From Actinoallomurus soli (lineage in GTDB: Bacteria > Actinomycetota > Actinomycetes > Streptosporangiales > Streptosporangiaceae), in the NCBI RefSeq assembly GCF_024055715.1, contig NZ_JAMXMV010000023.1, positions 1 through 64,000 of the forward strand: a stretch of DNA of 64,000 nucleotides, in the 5' to 3' direction. Positions within the stretch are counted from its first letter, which is position 1, and the number at the start of each line of letters is the position of its first letter. This document shows positions 43,070 through 52,200 of the stretch, one piece after another. Below the pieces are notes generated by a model, which saw only the letters and a program-made list of their open reading frames with translations, did no database searches and was not told where the DNA came from. The position numbers and the translations under genes are program-made.

Positions 43070-44275
43070 TTACGCGTTCAGCGACGCCGTCGGAGGGGTT
43101 CTCGCCGCCCGGATGGCCGGGTAGAGGCCGGCGACCGCCCCGATCAGGAGCGTCGCGCCGATGCCGGCGGCGAATATGGCGGGCGGTACCGCGATGGGCC
43201 AGCCGTTCACCCTGGCGAACACCGCGACGGCTCCGAACCCGACGGCCGCTCCGACCACGCCGCCGAGCGCGGACAGCAACAGCGCCTCGGCGAGGAACTG
43301 GATCCGGATGTGTCCCCGCGTGGCGCCGAGGGAGCGCCGTAGCCCGATCTCGTGGCGGCGTTCGAGTACGGAGATGACCATCGTGTTGGCGACGCCGATG
43401 CCTCCGACGAGCAGCGCGACGGAGCCCAGTCCGACGAGCAGGCCGGTGAACGTGAGGTCCGCGGCGTTCTTGGCCGCCAGGGCGTCGGAGGGTCGCGAGA
43501 CGTCCACGTTTTCGGGGTTCTCCGGGTTAACGGTACGTGGCAGGAGGTCGCGTACCGCCCCGACGTCCGCGTCGGCCGAGCGTTCGTAGAGGGTGGTCGG
43601 CTTGCCGTCCCAGTCGAACCGCGCCGTGGCGTACGCCTCGCCGATGAGCGCGGAGCTGTCCAGGTCCGGCGCGAGGGGAAGGGCGCCGAGAATGCCGATG
43701 ACCGTGAACTGGGTGTCGCCGAGCCAGATCTGGCTCCCCGGACTCACGATGCCGAGCCGGTCGGCGGCGATGCCGCCGAGTACGACGGTGGGGTAGTTCG
43801 CGGTCACCTTGGTGAGCCAGGTTCCCTCCCGTAGCCGGCCGCCCAGGAGGCCGAGAAGATCGAGGTCGGCGGCTCGCACATCGATGCCGCTGGTGTTGTT
43901 CGGGTCGATGAGCCGGCTCCGGTACACGTCCACGCTCCGCAGAGTGGCGACCGCCCCGACTTTGGTGACCTTGCCGATCAGCCCGACCTTCCCCGGGGAG
44001 TCGGCCGGCAGGGTGGTGTCCTGGCCGTCGATGGACGTACCCGGCTGGGTGGTCAGCAGGTTCGTGCCGAGCGCGGCGAGTTGGTCGTTGAGCCTGGCCC
44101 GGCTCGAGGTGGAGATGCCCACGACGGCGATCATCGCCGCGATACCGATCGCGATGCCGAGTGCGGACAGGATGACCCGGGTGGGACGTGCTCTCAGCCC
44201 CGCCGCGCCCACGCGGTACACGTCGGGGTAGAGCAGACGCGACCGGCGCGCGTGGGTCCGCTCGCCGTGGCTCAT
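43070..44275 (-). CDS. ABC transporter permease, MacB/FtsX type
   Basis: A 401-aa protein with one N-terminal membrane helix near 32-52, a large extracellular domain (about 55-270), and three C-terminal helices. The segment VLERRHEIGLRRSLGATRGHI is the MacB/FtsX-family cytoplasmic signature. It is the last gene of a four-gene operon, joined to the ATPase gene by an ATGA overlap. With the adaptor it should form a MacAB-like exporter suited to a single-membrane actinomycete. Confidence 0.9.
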   Translation of the reverse strand: MSHGERTHARRSRLLYPDVYRVGAAGLRARPTRVILSALGIAIGIAAMIAVVGISTSSRARLNDQLAALGTNLLTTQPGTSIDGQDTTLPADSPGKVGLIGKVTKVGAVATLRSVDVYRSRLIDPNNTSGIDVRAADLDLLGLLGGRLREGTWLTKVTANYPTVVLGGIAADRLGIVSPGSQIWLGDTQFTVIGILGALPLAPDLDSSALIGEAYATARFDWDGKPTTLYERSADADVGAVRDLLPRTVNPENPENVDVSRPSDALAAKNAADLTFTGLLVGLGSVALLVGGIGVANTMVISVLERRHEIGLRRSLGATRGHIRIQFLAEALLLSALGGVVGAAVGFGAVAVFARVNGWPIAVPPAIFAAGIGATLLIGAVAGLYPAIRAARTPPTASLNA

Positions 44276-44961
44276 ACCGTCACTTCTCGGTCGTCGGCGA
44301 CGATCTGGCCGTCGCGCATGCTGATCCGCCTCGGTATCCGTTCGGCGAGCCGTACGTCATGCGTGATCATCATGACGGTGGTGCCCATCTCGTTGAGCTC
44401 CTGCAGCAGTTCCATCACACCCGCACCGGAGCGCTGGTCGAGGTTGCCGGTGGGTTCGTCCGCCAGCAACAGCGCCGGGTCGGACACGATCGCCCGGGCG
44501 ATGGCGACGCGCTGGCGTTCGCCGCCGGACAGCTGGTCGGGCTTGTGGTGGAGGCGGCCCGCCAGGCCGACGCGGGTAAGGCTCGCCACGGCCCTGCGCC
44601 GCCGTTCGGCACGGGGCGTTCCGGTGTAGAGGAGACCGTCCGGGACGTTGTCGACCGCACTGACCCCGAGTGCGAGGTGGAACTGCTGGAAGACGAACCC
44701 GATGCGGTACGCGCGCAGCGCCGACAGTGCCGCGTCGCTCATCGCGCCGACGTCGCGGCCGTCGACGCGCGCGCGTCCGCTCGTCGGGCGGTCCAGTGTG
44801 CCGATGATGTTGAGCAGGCTGGACTTGCCCGAGCCGCTGGGGCCGACGATGGCGGCGAACTCGCCTGGTGCGACCGACAACGAGACGTGGTCGACGGCTC
44901 GAACGGGTGGGTTGCCGTGGTCGCGGACTACGCGGTCGAGTTCGATGACGGAATCATTCAT
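44272..44961 (-). CDS. ABC transporter ATP-binding protein, MacB/LolD type
   Basis: A 229-aa ATPase with Walker A GPSGSGKSS near 40, Q-loop FQQFHLALG, signature LSGGERQRVAIARA, Walker B LLLADEPTGNLD and the H-loop MITHD. Its start overlaps the adaptor stop (ATGA) and its stop overlaps the permease start (ATGA). Confidence 0.93.
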   Translation of the reverse strand: MNDSVIELDRVVRDHGNPPVRAVDHVSLSVAPGEFAAIVGPSGSGKSSLLNIIGTLDRPTSGRARVDGRDVGAMSDAALSALRAYRIGFVFQQFHLALGVSAVDNVPDGLLYTGTPRAERRRRAVASLTRVGLAGRLHHKPDQLSGGERQRVAIARAIVSDPALLLADEPTGNLDQRSGAGVMELLQELNEMGTTVMMITHDVRLAERIPRRISMRDGQIVADDREVTV

Positions 44962-46055
44962 AGTGTCGGTACCACGACTTTCTGGCCCGCGGTGAGTCGG
45001 TCGCCGGTCACTTCCACGAAGCCGCCGGCGAACAGTCCGGGCTCGACCTTGATCGTCTCGGTCGTGGCGGCGTCCCGGACCACCTCCACGCCGTACCCGC
45101 TGCCCGGCAGGGCGATGAGAGCCGAGACCGGCACCGTCAGGACGTTCTTGCGGCTGGCGGTCGGGAAATCGACCAGCACCGAGGCCTCTTGCAGGGAGCC
45201 CGCGTCCGACGGGTGGTCGAGAGTGATCGTCACCGGAACGACGACGGTCTTCCCGCTGTTCTGGTCGACCTGCTCGGGCACGCCGACCCTGGAGATGGTG
45301 CCGGTCGTCGTCTTGCCAGAGGGCAAATCGACGGTCACGTCGCCGCCCACCTTGGCCACGGCCTGGTTCGCGCTCTTGAGCTGGGCGGAAACGACCTTGC
45401 GGAGGCTCGACAGTTTCAGCACGGCTGTGCCCGCTGCGACCCGGTCGCCGAGGTGTGCCACGGTCTGCGCGACGCGCACATCGTCGGGGGCGAAGACGAT
45501 CTGTCCGAGCGGGATCGTCCCGGTCTCCTTCACCTTGCAGGCGTCCTGCCATCGCCGGATCGCGGCATTCGTCGTCCAGTTGAAGTGAGCGTCGGGCGCA
45601 CCGGTGAAGTAGCCGAGCGTGGCGAGGCTCTGCTCCAGCTGCCGCACGTCCGGCCCGTCGGACATGCCGCTCGTCAGCGTCCGCCACATCGGGGTGTGTC
45701 CCCGCAACAGCTGCACGGGCCGGTTGTCGACGGAGTAGAGGGCCCCGCCGAGCTTCACCTGGCTGCCCGCACGCGGGAGACGGGTGATGATGCCGGCGCG
45801 GCCTGCACTGAGCTCGCCGGCCCGGCTGTAGCCCAGCGATCCGGGCGCGGTGACGGTCTCTCGGAGCGTCCTGCGTTCTACGAGAGCGGTGTTCGGCACA
45901 CGCTTGTGCTCGGCCTCCTGCGCGGCACCGCCTCCGGACCGCACGACGACCGACGCGGCGACGGCGACGGCGACGGCCACCGCCATCGACCAGACCCAGG
46001 CTCGGCCGCGCCGTTGCGGCACCGGAGCGACTCCCGGCTGTTCGGAATGCGTCAT
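44958..46055 (-). CDS. Efflux adaptor (HlyD/MacA-like) with peptidoglycan-binding domain
   Basis: A 365-aa protein from ATG 46055 with one N-terminal membrane helix (about 20-38). A short beta-barrel segment near TVTAPGSLGY is followed by a PG_binding_1-type domain, SDGPDVRQLEQSLATLGYFTG and WTTNAAIRRWQ (about 130-180). A lipoyl/HlyD-like half with SLRKVVSAQLKSANQAVAKVG follows. This mix is common in actinobacterial exporters, where the adaptor links the transporter to the cell wall. It overlaps the upstream lipoprotein gene and the downstream ATPase gene by ATGA. Confidence 0.88.
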   Translation of the reverse strand: MTHSEQPGVAPVPQRRGRAWVWSMAVAVAVAVAASVVVRSGGGAAQEAEHKRVPNTALVERRTLRETVTAPGSLGYSRAGELSAGRAGIITRLPRAGSQVKLGGALYSVDNRPVQLLRGHTPMWRTLTSGMSDGPDVRQLEQSLATLGYFTGAPDAHFNWTTNAAIRRWQDACKVKETGTIPLGQIVFAPDDVRVAQTVAHLGDRVAAGTAVLKLSSLRKVVSAQLKSANQAVAKVGGDVTVDLPSGKTTTGTISRVGVPEQVDQNSGKTVVVPVTITLDHPSDAGSLQEASVLVDFPTASRKNVLTVPVSALIALPGSGYGVEVVRDAATTETIKVEPGLFAGGFVEVTGDRLTAGQKVVVPTL

Positions 46056-46564
46056 GCCTTCGTGCACGCGTCGAGGTCCTGCTGCTTGACGGCCACGTTC
46101 TCCGGCATCACCAGGGGCTCTTCCGGCTTGGGGTCCTTGACGTCGTATCCGCGGTCGCGGAAACACCGGGCCATTCGGAGATTCTTCTCCTGCATCTGCT
46201 TGTCCTGCATCTGCTTGCTGGACGTGTTCTGCTTGGCACGGGCCGTCGGCGGCTGGCCGATCTGCTTGAGACAGGCATCCTCCGCGACCTTGTACGCGTC
46301 CTGCCGGTCACCGAAGTCGATCTTCCCGGGCTCCTTCGGAAGCTCGAAGCCCTTGTCGCTCAGGCACGACCGGAACTTGACCTGCCAGGCGCTGTACTGC
46401 TGGTCCAGCGTGCCGGCGGAACCGGCACTCGACGCGGGAGCCGCTGAGCCGCCCGCCGCGGCACTCGGATCGCCACCTTTCCCGCAACCGGCCAGCAGGC
46501 TCGCGAGGCAGGCGACGGCCGCGAGTGCGACACGAGCACGAGGGGCGTGGAATGTGCTGGGCAT
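46052..46564 (-). CDS. Secreted lipoprotein, first gene of the efflux operon
   Basis: A 170-aa protein with lipobox LLAGC (Cys27) after a 26-residue signal peptide. A Ser/Ala/Gly-rich linker follows. The body has paired cysteines in a repeated pattern: FRSCLSDKGFELP and ARCFRDRGYDV, each in an FxxC(L/F)xDxG context. No enzyme motif is seen. It probably sits outside the membrane and may sense or bind the exporter's substrate. AAGGG precedes the ATG. The operon operator lies about 110 bp upstream. Confidence 0.82.
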   Translation of the reverse strand: MPSTFHAPRARVALAAVACLASLLAGCGKGGDPSAAAGGSAAPASSAGSAGTLDQQYSAWQVKFRSCLSDKGFELPKEPGKIDFGDRQDAYKVAEDACLKQIGQPPTARAKQNTSSKQMQDKQMQEKNLRMARCFRDRGYDVKDPKPEEPLVMPENVAVKQQDLDACTKA

Positions 46565-46653
46565 GGTGTTCCCTTCGGTTGCTGTGACGTGCGGTGGCGC
46601 ACGCCACCATGCCGGGCGCGGGTGTCCATGCCGTCGCGGTCGCGTATCCCCGG

Positions 46654-46684
46654 CCGCTCGGACGTGTATCAGGCATGTATCAGC
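46654..46684 (-). promoter_or_regulatory. Direct-repeat operator, probable OmpR-type response-regulator site (efflux operon promoter)
   Basis: TGTATCA occurs at 46665-46671 and 46676-46682, an 11-bp period. Twenty-four of 31 bases are identical to the protease-promoter site at 42847-42877. The response regulator encoded next door (48008) is the obvious candidate binder. Confidence 0.6.
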
Positions 46685-46740
46685 CTGCGGGCGACGAGCC
46701 CGCGGCTGCAGAGCCTGGGGCGTCGATGAGGTTCCGGCCC

Positions 46741-48006
46741 TCAGGTCCGGTCGCCGGCCGGCAGGTGAAGCCTGGCGATCGCGCCACCGTCCGGTGCGTT
46801 GCCGAACGTCAGACGGCCGCCGATCACTCGCGCATGCCCGCTGGCGATGGTCAGGCCCAGGCCGTGGCCCCGGCCGCGTTCGGCCGCGCCGGTGCGGAAC
46901 CGTTGTGGCCCGTCCACCAGCAGCGCCTCGGGGAACCCGGGGCCGTGGTCGCGTACGACGATCGTCGTGCCGCTGACGGTGACCTCGACCGGAGGGCGCC
47001 CGTGGCGGTGCGCGTTGATGACCAGGTTGGCGATGATCCGGTTGAGCCGGCGCGGATCGGTGTAGGCGACCGGGGCGCCGGTCACCGTCAGCCGGGCCCG
47101 CACTTCCGTCCGGTGTACGGACTCCTCGACGACCTGGTCCAACGGCACCGAAGCGAGATCGGCCTGCTCCACGCCCGCGTCGATCCGGGTGATCTCCAGC
47201 AGGTCTTCGACCAGCGACCGCAGGGCCCGCACCCGGTCGCGTACGAGCTCGGTGGCCTCGCCGGCGGGAAGCAGCTCGGTGGAGGTGACCAGGCCCATCA
47301 GCGGAGTCCGCAGCTCGTGGGCCACATCGGCGGTGAACCGCTGCTCGCTGAGCAGTCGTTCCTGCAGCGCGCCCGCCATCGCGTCGACGGCCACCGAGAT
47401 CTCGGTGATCTCGTCGCCATCCCGGCCGCGACGGCCACCCCTCATCGCCCGGGCGTCCAGATCGCCGTCCGCGATGCGCCGTGCGGTCCGGGCGACCCGT
47501 CTCAGCCGCCGGTTGGGCAGCTCGGCGGCCAGCGCCGCCAGGGGCACGACAACCGCCAGTACGGCCAGTGAGGCCTCCACGACATGCCGATCGAGGGCCT
47601 GCAGGCTGCGCATCGCGGTGCCCATATCGATCTGCACGAACAGCACCCGGCCGTCGACCGGCTGCGCCGCCCACATCCAGGGGCTGTCCGGTCGCCGGTC
47701 GTCGTACCAGGTGGTGAACCCTCCCGATCTGTCCACCTGCTCGATCAGGACGGGCGGGATCTGCTGCGGGGTATAGCTGTCCGGTGCGACGCCCGTACTC
47801 AGGTAGGTGGCCACGTCCTCCTGCATTGCGACGTAAGCCTGTGACCTGCCCTGGTTCATCAACCATCCGAGCGTGGTCTTGTGGACCAGTAGGCCAACGG
47901 CCAGCGCGACCGCACAGGACGCCACGGCCGCCAGCGCAGCGATCTTCCAGCGGAGCGATCGCCAGTTCAGCAGGCTACGTGTCCATCGGACAATGGCGTT
48001 TCCCAC
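46741..48006 (-). CDS. Two-component sensor histidine kinase
   Basis: A 421-aa protein from GTG 48006, one base after the response-regulator stop. Two membrane helices (about 18-40 and 145-170) flank an extracellular sensor of about 100 residues. A HAMP linker (RRLRRVARTARRIADGDL) follows. The H-box is VAHELRTPL, the N-box NLVINAHRHG, and G-boxes DHGPGFP and GHGLGLTIA complete the catalytic domain. It pairs with the upstream regulator and is next to the efflux operon. Confidence 0.92.
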   Translation of the reverse strand: MGNAIVRWTRSLLNWRSLRWKIAALAAVASCAVALAVGLLVHKTTLGWLMNQGRSQAYVAMQEDVATYLSTGVAPDSYTPQQIPPVLIEQVDRSGGFTTWYDDRRPDSPWMWAAQPVDGRVLFVQIDMGTAMRSLQALDRHVVEASLAVLAVVVPLAALAAELPNRRLRRVARTARRIADGDLDARAMRGGRRGRDGDEITEISVAVDAMAGALQERLLSEQRFTADVAHELRTPLMGLVTSTELLPAGEATELVRDRVRALRSLVEDLLEITRIDAGVEQADLASVPLDQVVEESVHRTEVRARLTVTGAPVAYTDPRRLNRIIANLVINAHRHGRPPVEVTVSGTTIVVRDHGPGFPEALLVDGPQRFRTGAAERGRGHGLGLTIASGHARVIGGRLTFGNAPDGGAIARLHLPAGDRT

Positions 48007-48007
48007 G

Positions 48008-48724
48008 TCAGCGCCGCAGCTTGTAGCCGAAGCCGCGGACCGTTTCGATCCGCTCGGCGCCGATCTTCTTGCGCAGCCGCTGTACGCACAGGTCGACGAC
48101 GCGGCTGTCACCGTCCCACCCGTAGTCCCAGACGTCGCGCAGCAGTGTTCGCCGGTCCAGCACGATCCCCGGGTTCGCCGCGAACGCCAGTAGCAGGCGC
48201 AACTCGGTGGGCGCCAGGGCCACCGGCTCACCGGCCCGGCGCACCTCCAGACCTCCCGGATCGATCGTCAGATCCCCGAAGACCAGGTCGGAGGCCGCGC
48301 CGGGAGCGGGCTCCGGGGGATTCCCGGAAGCCGGCCGGAATGCGGCCCGGCGCAACAGGGAACGCATCCTGGCCACCAGCACGGAGGTGTCCACGGGCTT
48401 GACGACGTAGTCGTCGGCTCCCGCCTCCAACCCCGCCACGACGTCCAGCCCGTCACCGCGCGCGGACATCATCAGGATCGGGACCTGGCTCCACTCCCTG
48501 ACCTTCCGGCACAGCCCGATACCGTCCAGGACCGGCAGCATCACGTCCAGCAAAAGGAGATCGTGCCGCTGCTCCCGGTACGATTCCAGGCCCGTGAGGC
48601 CATCGCCCGCCACACTCATCCGATAGCCGTAGCGCTCCAGCGCCATCGCGACGGTCTTCCTGATCACCTCATCGTCCTCGACGAGCAGCACCGTGACCGG
48701 AGCCGACGAACCGCTACCGACATC
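48008..48724 (-). CDS. Two-component response regulator, OmpR/PhoB family
   Basis: The receiver domain has VLLVEDDE, the phosphoacceptor Asp in LLLDVMLPVLDG, and Lys in DDYVVKPV. The winged-helix DNA-binding domain ends RVVDLCVQRLRKKIG...GFGYKLRR. The start is uncertain: a TTG/GTG near 48724 after GGGGAG fits best, although an upstream ATG at 48784 is in frame. OmpR-family members bind tandem 11-bp-spaced direct repeats, exactly the arrangement found upstream of the protease and efflux genes of this island. Confidence 0.88.
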   Translation of the reverse strand, partial: DVGSGSSAPVTVLLVEDDEVIRKTVAMALERYGYRMSVAGDGLTGLESYREQRHDLLLLDVMLPVLDGIGLCRKVREWSQVPILMMSARGDGLDVVAGLEAGADDYVVKPVDTSVLVARMRSLLRRAAFRPASGNPPEPAPGAASDLVFGDLTIDPGGLEVRRAGEPVALAPTELRLLLAFAANPGIVLDRRTLLRDVWDYGWDGDSRVVDLCVQRLRKKIGAERIETVRGFGYKLRR

Positions 48725-48784
48725 CAAAACCGAAATCTCCCCGGGACATGACGCATCGTTGCGACGGAGACGATACAGAACCAC

Positions 48785-49194
48785 CGCAACTGCGTGACTG
48801 CGCGTGATACGGAGCCACCAGGGCCGGCCGCGCGGGCCGAGAACTCGGCCGCCCTATGCGACCTGGGAACAAGAAGATCCCGTTCTCGACCTGTTTATGC
48901 ACTTGAAGGAATCGATCGTCCCGTGTATCACACCAGTCTGGCAGGGAGGGGGTCGAAATCCGGAATGCCGGCAAGTCGTTCGCCGTAGTCGTCGACCAGC
49001 CCGTATAGGTCGCGCTGGCTGCACCTATCTTCGGGGGTACTCCCCATACAGCCCGGGGACGTGGTGAAGCGCCGGGAAGACGGGCTTCATGGCGGCGTCA
49101 ACCTGGACAGAGCCAACGAGATCCCATTCGAAACGTACAGAAACCTCCATCGCTCCCTCTCTCGGTCAGCCAGGCGGCTAGATCACTATGACAA
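48785..49194. other. Intergenic, probable response-regulator promoter, no gene recognised
   Basis: About 410 bp. Single TGTATC-like half-sites occur (CGATACAG at 48771-48778, TGTATCA at 48924-48930), but no 11-bp-spaced pair, so autoregulation is only a possibility. Confidence 0.4.
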
Positions 49195-49229
49195 AGAGAC
49201 GCGCTTCGGTCAGACCGAAGCGCGTCTCT
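49195..49229. terminator. Perfect 17-bp inverted repeat, terminator of the integrase gene
   Basis: AGAGACGCGCTTCGGTC, a single A, and its exact reverse complement lie 10 nt beyond the integrase stop on the minus strand. The hairpin is followed by a short TTT on that strand. Confidence 0.7.
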
Positions 49230-49239
49230 CGGAATCGGA

Positions 49240-50025
49240 CTAGCCGAGGGCGTCCCCCAGCTTCCGCAGTGCCTTGCGTTTCTCGTCGAGCGCTGCGTGG
49301 GCGTAGATCGTCATCGTGACCTCGATGTCGCTGTGGCCGACGATGTCGCGGACGATGTGCGGCGGGACGCCGAGGTCGAGCAGGAGTGAGACGCAGGTGT
49401 GCCGGATGTCGTGGAACCGGACATCACCGAGGCCGGCCGCCTTCCTGATCCGTCCCAGGCTTCGCCGGAGGTTGTCCGGCTCCAGGGGTGTACCGAGCCG
49501 GGAGGGGAAGACGACGTCGTTGTCCTGCCAGTTCGGCCAGGCGTCCGCCCGCTCGGCCTTCTGCCGGTCCTTGTGCAGTAGGAGAGCGTCGACGCAGATC
49601 GTGGGCAGGGGGATGGTCCGCTGGGAGTCGTCCGACTTCGGCCGGACGAACCGCAGTTCTCCCCCGACCCGCTGGAGCGCGTGGACGACTTCGAGGGTGC
49701 CGGCGTCGAGGTCAACGTCCGACCAGCGCATGCCGAAGAGCTCCCCGCGCCGAAGGCCCAGGCAGAGCGCCAGGACGTAAAGGGCGTACAGCCGCTCGTC
49801 GTACGCGGCGTCGAGGACGGTGCGGGTACTGCTCGACCGTCCAGCTCTCGGACGCGACCGGGATGCCCTCGTCGGCCTGGGGCTTTAGCTTGACGTACTT
49901 GGCGTGGCACTCCTCACGGCTCTTGCCGTACACGCTGAGTCGCTTGAAGGTGCCCGCCGTCGTGAGGACGAACACCTTGGCCTCGTATCGCCCGTCTTTG
50001 CGCTGGACGGTCGTTCGCGGTCATG
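49240..50025 (-). pseudogene. Tyrosine recombinase (phage-type integrase) with core-binding domain deleted
   Basis: The catalytic C-terminal domain is well preserved: RRGELFGMRWSDVDL (first Arg), HDIRHTCVSLLLDLG (HxxR), GHSDIEVTM, and IYAHAALDEKRKAL (Tyr). Just upstream the frame shifts. The N-terminal arm (KDGRYEAKV, then FKRLSVYGKSREECHAKYVK and SWTVEQY) joins directly to RTVLDAAYDERLY, so the roughly 100-residue SAM-like core-binding domain is missing. The enzyme should be inactive. It is the integrase expected for the tRNA-Phe island and lies 2.2 kb from the right repeat. Confidence 0.82.
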
Positions 50026-50052
50026 GACTGTTGTTACGCGAAGTAGCTCAGG

Positions 50053-50637
50053 ATGCGCATCTCCCTCAGGACCACCCTCCTCGCCAGCACACTCACGCTC
50101 GTCACCACGCTGGGAACGGCCCCCGCGCATGCCACAACGACAACGGCCAGTACGGGCCTGGCCCCGAAAGACCAAGCACGCGCAGCGGACAACGCGATCA
50201 CCTGCCGAGGAGGCAGCCTCCACGCCCACTTCAACCCGAGTGTCATGTTCCAGCAGCATCCAATCCAGGTCCAGGCCACCGGCGACCTCAGCGCCTGCAC
50301 ATCGCTTCGGAACCCGAACCGCACCGGCGGAAGATTCAGCCTTAGCGGATCCGGCACCGGCACCTGTGCCAACCAGTTCGCGGTCGGCTCCGGCAAGCTC
50401 CACATCAGCTGGAATGACGGCACCACATCGACCATCGCGCAGACGAACTTCCGGTTTGAGGCGGCCACGTGGAGCTTCGACGGTGGTCGGGTGAGTGAAC
50501 GGGAGTTCAAGGGCCAGACCGCCCGCGCCAACGGCCGGAGCACCCGCTCGGCGGTCGAGATGAGCGCCGAGTGCCTCACGAGCGGTCTGAACAGCTACAC
50601 CGGCGCGGTGGGCACTTTCACGATCGGATCCGTCTGA
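50053..50637 (+). CDS. Secreted protein, paralogue 1
   Basis: A 194-aa protein with a clear signal peptide (cleavage after AHA, about residue 27). The mature part has four cysteines and the pattern SGSGTGTC, WNDGTTSTI, FKGQTARANG, ending GAVGTFTIGS. The same order of motifs occurs in the protein encoded at 50913. It is an actinomycete-specific extracellular beta-rich family of unknown function. No enzyme motif. Confidence 0.72.
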   Translation: MRISLRTTLLASTLTLVTTLGTAPAHATTTTASTGLAPKDQARAADNAITCRGGSLHAHFNPSVMFQQHPIQVQATGDLSACTSLRNPNRTGGRFSLSGSGTGTCANQFAVGSGKLHISWNDGTTSTIAQTNFRFEAATWSFDGGRVSEREFKGQTARANGRSTRSAVEMSAECLTSGLNSYTGAVGTFTIGSV

Positions 50638-50912
50638 CCTAACAGATGCAGCCCCGCCAGATCGAAGATCGCCGTGCGGTCCGACTGAAGAGTTCCCGGG
50701 CTTAGTGCAGTGCCCGCCGGACCGTCACTGGGCCGGGTGCTGGCCCTTTTCCCAGCTCGCGGCGCACCGTAGCCGTTTTTTCACACAGAGGTCTATTGCG
50801 GAGTGTATTCAGTCAACTACGCTACGGCCGCAGGCCGCTGTCTGGGAGTTCAGATCTCGGCGACTAGCTACGGGTCCTTCCGGAGGGCCCCCTACGCAGA
50901 ACGGACGCAACA

Positions 50913-51470
50913 GTGAAGACTACGAAAACACGGCCCCGCATCGTCATGTCAGCAGCGGCAGCCACCCTGATGACGGCGGCCGTCATGGCCAGCCCGCAAT
51001 CGGCCCGGGCCGCTACCAGCCTGGTCACCTGCAACACCGGCACCTACAGCTTTAACCTCCGCCCGGGGCTGACCATCACCGATCGCAGCTTCACTCTGTC
51101 TGGGACCGGAGCGCTTGCGGGATGTGTGTCCCCGCCGGTCACGGGAGACCCGGCCGTGAACGGCAACGCCACCGCCACCCTCTCCGGCTCAGGATCGGGC
51201 AGCTGCACCAGCGGCGCCTCCGCAAAATTCACCACGATCATCACCTGGGCCAACCGTCAGACCAGCACCCAGAGCGGCACCGCGACGATGAAAATCGTGA
51301 ATGGGGTTCCGGTCTTCACCCTCTCCAGCACCACCACCGCCGGCAAATTCGCCGGAAGCACAGTCGCCGCCGTGCCCACCATCGCCTTCAACCCAGCGGA
51401 CTGCGCAACCCCCCAGGGCGTGACCCGGATGAACGGAACGTTGACCGCGTTCACCGTCCTTGGAGTCTGA
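50913..51470 (+). CDS. Secreted protein, paralogue 2
   Basis: A 185-aa protein from GTG 50913, with a signal peptide ending near ARAATS (about residue 33). Four cysteines and SGSGSGSC, WANRQTSTQSGTATM, FAGSTVAA and LTAFTVLGV align in order with the protein encoded at 50053. The two genes are a tandem duplication 275 bp apart. Function unknown. Confidence 0.72.
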   Translation: MKTTKTRPRIVMSAAAATLMTAAVMASPQSARAATSLVTCNTGTYSFNLRPGLTITDRSFTLSGTGALAGCVSPPVTGDPAVNGNATATLSGSGSGSCTSGASAKFTTIITWANRQTSTQSGTATMKIVNGVPVFTLSSTTTAGKFAGSTVAAVPTIAFNPADCATPQGVTRMNGTLTAFTVLGV

Positions 51471-51517
51471 GCACGGGAATCAGCCGCGGATCACGCAGTG
51501 GAAAGAGCAGGAAAGGG

Positions 51518-52034
51518 TCAGACAGGGGTGAGGCGAACCCACGTCTCCAGTGCCCGCAGGCGTGCGGACAGTCGGGCGATCAGGGACCGGTCGTCGGCAG
51601 GATCGATGCCGATGGCGGGGGTGACCGACTCGGTGCAGGTAGGTCCGGCCAGTCGAACGACGAGGACATGACCGCCATCGTGGACACCACCAGCCAGACT
51701 CTCACCCTCGTGAAGGCGTTGGCCCGGCACTCGGGGCTGGACCCGAACAAGCTCCTGGCCCAGGCCGAGGACGACGCCGACGAGTCCGCCAGCGACTGAG
51801 ATCGGTACGCCCATCCAGAAGCCCCAGCCGGCCCAGCTCGCCAACCCATGACATGAGGAGCCCGAACAGCGTCACCGCAGTGATCAACGTCAAGGAGCTG
51901 ACGTACAGCCATCGCACCACCAGCGGAGCGAGGCAACGTTCGAACTCGACATCGAGCAGGTCCGCCAGTTTCGAACGTCGCTTCCGCTTCGATGGACAGG
52001 CAGGCGCGCCCGGTTGCGATGTCTGGAAGGCCAT
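51518..52034 (-). pseudogene. Frameshifted small membrane protein (DUF4282-like)
   Basis: One minus-strand frame reads LADLLDVEFERCLAPLVVRW then LYVSSLTLITAVTLFGLLM. Another continues with SWAGWGFWMGVPISVAGGLVGVVLG. Joined, they give two membrane helices in the arrangement of DUF4282 proteins. The continuation is disrupted again. Probably a dead gene near the island end; the family assignment is tentative. Confidence 0.35.
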
Positions 52035-52200
52035 GCACTCAAGGTTCCACTCCTCCGCTCACGGGGTCCCGCGGCGAGCCCGACGCATGGCGAACCTGCA
52101 TGCGACCTGACGACAACGTCGGCTTCCATAGGCTCACACGGGCACCCGTCGACCACCGTCTGACCACGGCAGACGCAGCCTGAACCGGGGTGATGTCACT

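Noticed and set aside
48771-48930. Autoregulatory response-regulator site
   Set aside because: Only isolated TGTATC-like half-sites, without the 11-bp-spaced pair seen at the two strong sites.
51668-51799. 43-codon plus-strand gene (MTAIVDTTSQTL...)
   Set aside because: It has an acceptable ribosome-site-like GACGAGG, but overlaps the decayed membrane-protein gene on the other strand and resembles nothing; not enough support.
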